A DNA stretch of 31,210 bases from an uncultured Eubacterium sp. Lineage in GTDB: Bacteria > Bacillota > Clostridia > Oscillospirales > Acutalibacteraceae. The notes under the pieces are model-generated. The model saw only the letters and a program-made list of their open reading frames with translations. It had not been told where the DNA came from and made no database searches. Position numbers and translations under genes: made by a program. The stretch covers positions 1-31,210 of the forward strand of contig CAJOER010000001.1 in assembly GCA_905233805.1 (NCBI GenBank). Reading direction: 5' to 3'. Positions 29,542 to 31,210 of this stretch are shown here, one piece after another. Positions within the stretch are counted from its first letter, which is position 1, and each line of letters opens with the position of its first letter.

Positions 29542-31006
29542 ATTCGTTCCCCGCCATTATTTTCATATAGCGCTTGAAGAACTGGACGCCCTCGGTGAGC
29601 TGGTCAACGGGACAGCGCTCGTTTGTTGAGTGAGTTGTGAGCAGCAGCGAGGTTCCCACGGTAAAGGGCGCGTAGCGGTAAAGGTTATCGCAGATGTCCT
29701 CATAGTGGTAGGTGTCCGTTCCGCCCATAACAAGATAGGGCGCGACGATATTGTATTTATCCATCTGATGCGAGAGGAGGGTGAGCGTTTCAAACGCCTT
29801 CGTATCGGTCGGCGAGATTGCCGACGCCTCCTTGCCCTTGATAAATTCAATGTCTATATCCTTATTTCTTACAACCTTGCGGATGTGGGCAAATAAATCC
29901 TCGGTAGAGGTTCCGGGGAGCTGACGGAAATTAACCGTAACGCTTGCCGTCTGGGGCAGGACGTTAGCCGCCGGAGAGCCTTCAAGCATAGTGCACGCCG
30001 TGGTCGTTCTTATAAAGGACGCCGCAGGCGGTATTTTTTTTGCGATAGCCAGAACAAGCGGTTTAAGCAGCGGAAGGTTGCACATAAAGAGCCTTGCGGG
30101 ATAGGTCATATGCTTGCCGATAATGTTGAACATATCGTCAACCATGGGCAGCATTTTTGCTTTGAACTGATGCTTTTCAAGGTCGTGAACTACATCGGAA
30201 ATGAGGCCTACGCCGGTGTGCTGCGGGGGCTGTGAGGAGTGGCCGCCCTTGGCGTGGACGGTAACTTTAATATCGGTATTGCCCTTTTCCGCTATGCCGA
30301 CTCCGGCGAGGTTTCCTTTAAGAATACCATTCACGTTGGCGGGGAGGATTGCGCCGCCCTCGTCGATAGTTGAATCAAGGTGAACGCCGCGCGCTTTAAG
30401 CGTTTCCATAATAGCGTGCGCGCCGTTGTTTTTACCCGCTACAATCTCTTCGTTATGGCCGAAGCAGAGATATATCGTTCTTTCGGGCACGAAGCCGTCC
30501 TCCAAAAGTGATTCAACCGCCTCGATAACGCAGATGAGGTGGTTTTTCATATCGAGGGCGCCGCGTCCCCAGATAAATTCGCCGTCGTTATAACCCTCAA
30601 ACGGGGGATGCTCCCAGTCGTCGTAGGTTCCCTCGGAAATCGGGACTACGTCCTGATGCGAGAGGAAGGCGATACCGTCGAGGTCGGGGTTTTTTCCCTC
30701 CCAGGTATAAAGCAGGGAGGCAAGGGACACCTTTTCGCGTTTCAGAGTTTTATGAGTCAGCGGGAATTCGCGCTCAAGGAAGTTGTGGAACTTATCAAAT
30801 TCAGCCCAGTCGACCTTGTCCTCGTCGACGTTTGAAACGGTTTTAATCTGAATTGCCTCGGTGAGGTGGCGCTGAACGCGCTCTTCGTCAACCCTCTCCT
30901 TCGGCATGGGTTCAACGTCGGGGCGATTGATTTTAAAGAACGCCGCGCGGATTGCGGTGATAATTAAAAACGCCGCGATTATTATAAGTATAATTTTTCC
31001 TATCAT
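29528..31006 (-). CDS. Membrane-anchored M20 family metallopeptidase (CPS1/PM20D1-like)
   Basis: The 492-residue protein has an N-terminal membrane helix (about 4-24) and an M20 core. Metal ligands and catalytic residues are visible: SHQD (His117, Asp119), GRGALDMK (Asp152), GHNEE (Glu186, Glu187), DEGG (Asp215) and a late His in LTTHSTNERC. The length, anchor and GRGALDMK pattern resemble yeast carboxypeptidase S and PM20D1, which act on peptides or N-acyl amino acids; the bacterial substrate is unknown. The start overlaps the preceding membrane gene by ATGA. AGGA precedes the ATG. Confidence 0.92.
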   Translation of the reverse strand: MIGKIILIIIAAFLIITAIRAAFFKINRPDVEPMPKERVDEERVQRHLTEAIQIKTVSNVDEDKVDWAEFDKFHNFLEREFPLTHKTLKREKVSLASLLYTWEGKNPDLDGIAFLSHQDVVPISEGTYDDWEHPPFEGYNDGEFIWGRGALDMKNHLICVIEAVESLLEDGFVPERTIYLCFGHNEEIVAGKNNGAHAIMETLKARGVHLDSTIDEGGAILPANVNGILKGNLAGVGIAEKGNTDIKVTVHAKGGHSSQPPQHTGVGLISDVVHDLEKHQFKAKMLPMVDDMFNIIGKHMTYPARLFMCNLPLLKPLVLAIAKKIPPAASFIRTTTACTMLEGSPAANVLPQTASVTVNFRQLPGTSTEDLFAHIRKVVRNKDIDIEFIKGKEASAISPTDTKAFETLTLLSHQMDKYNIVAPYLVMGGTDTYHYEDICDNLYRYAPFTVGTSLLLTTHSTNERCPVDQLTEGVQFFKRYMKIMAGNEYAEH

Positions 31007-31209
31007 TTCTGTCCTACCCAGCCTTTCTTAAACATAAGGTGCGCGCCGAGGAGAGAAATAACTACTCCTATCGGGATTAAGACGCCCGTAGCGAGAGTGC
31101 CTGCAAAGATTAAAATTACCGTTAAAACAACGATGGGAAGGATAGATATCTTCCAGTGCTTTGCAAGATAAGACGCGCAAAGCGCGCCGAAGAGCGCGGG
31201 GGTTACCTG
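31003..31209 (-). CDS. C-terminal part of an unidentified membrane protein
   Basis: This frame enters from the right edge and ends with a TGA at 31005-31003 that overlaps the M20 start (ATGA). The 68 visible residues include two hydrophobic helices (ISILPIVVLTVILIFAG, then GVLIPIGVVISLLGAHL) and a short basic tail FKKGWVGQK. It is probably the gene before the M20 peptidase in the same operon. I do not recognise the family. Confidence 0.6.
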   Translation of the reverse strand, partial: QVTPALFGALCASYLAKHWKISILPIVVLTVILIFAGTLATGVLIPIGVVISLLGAHLMFKKGWVGQK

Positions 31210-31210
31210 C

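Overview
The window is almost entirely a chromosomal segment of a moderate-GC member of the Bacillota, class Clostridia; Oscillospirales is my best guess. The support is the classic origin gene set (dnaA, dnaN, an S4 RNA-binding gene, recF, remB, gyrB, gyrA, and separately rpmH, rnpA, yidD, yidC, khpB, mnmE), strong Shine-Dalgarno sites, TTGACA/TATAAT promoters, an FMN riboswitch upstream of an ECF riboflavin transporter, and a secreted protein ending in a dockerin-like repeat. The lineage is inferred from gene content only.

Layout. Positions 1-500 are far more AT-rich than the rest. They hold the end of a GGDEF protein and the start of another gene, and they join abruptly to a truncated mnmE near 500; this looks like a chimeric join with DNA of another organism. 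From 500 to 3597 the minus strand carries mnmE', khpB, yidC, yidD, rnpA and rpmH, driven by a consensus promoter at 3722-3750. From 3758 to 5979 lie mtnN (plus), an XRE-type regulator (minus) and a histidine phosphatase (plus). From 5997 to 16542 a long minus-strand cluster runs dnaA, dnaN, S4, recF, remB, gyrB, gyrA and an LCP-family gene. The strand switch at 16543-16752 is very AT-rich, carries a DnaA-box-like site and divergent promoters, and with the dnaA-dnaN gap is the best candidate for oriC. To its right, on the plus strand, a degenerate LCP-like gene leads folE, folP, folB and folK (7,8-dihydropteroate synthesis). Next comes an AbrB-like regulator with an ABC ATPase and permease under an operator-like palindrome.

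From 21653 onward the region is accessory: a 58-residue small protein gene missed by length cut-offs, a 277-bp structured element with terminal inverted repeats, a secreted transglutaminase-like protein, an unusual protein joining a lipoyl-less E2-type acyltransferase domain to a roughly 200-residue charged helix, a repeat-derived hairpin, class II fructose-bisphosphate aldolase, the FMN riboswitch and ribU, a secreted fibronectin type III protein that appears to start at an ATC codon, and a minus-strand operon of a membrane protein, a membrane-anchored M20 peptidase and a HCx5R tyrosine phosphatase.

The most interesting items for follow-up are the E2-like/helix fusion, the structured repeat abutting the small-protein gene, the degenerate LCP protein leading the folate operon at the origin, and the artefact-like left edge. 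I saw no rRNA, tRNA, CRISPR array, transposase or phage module.
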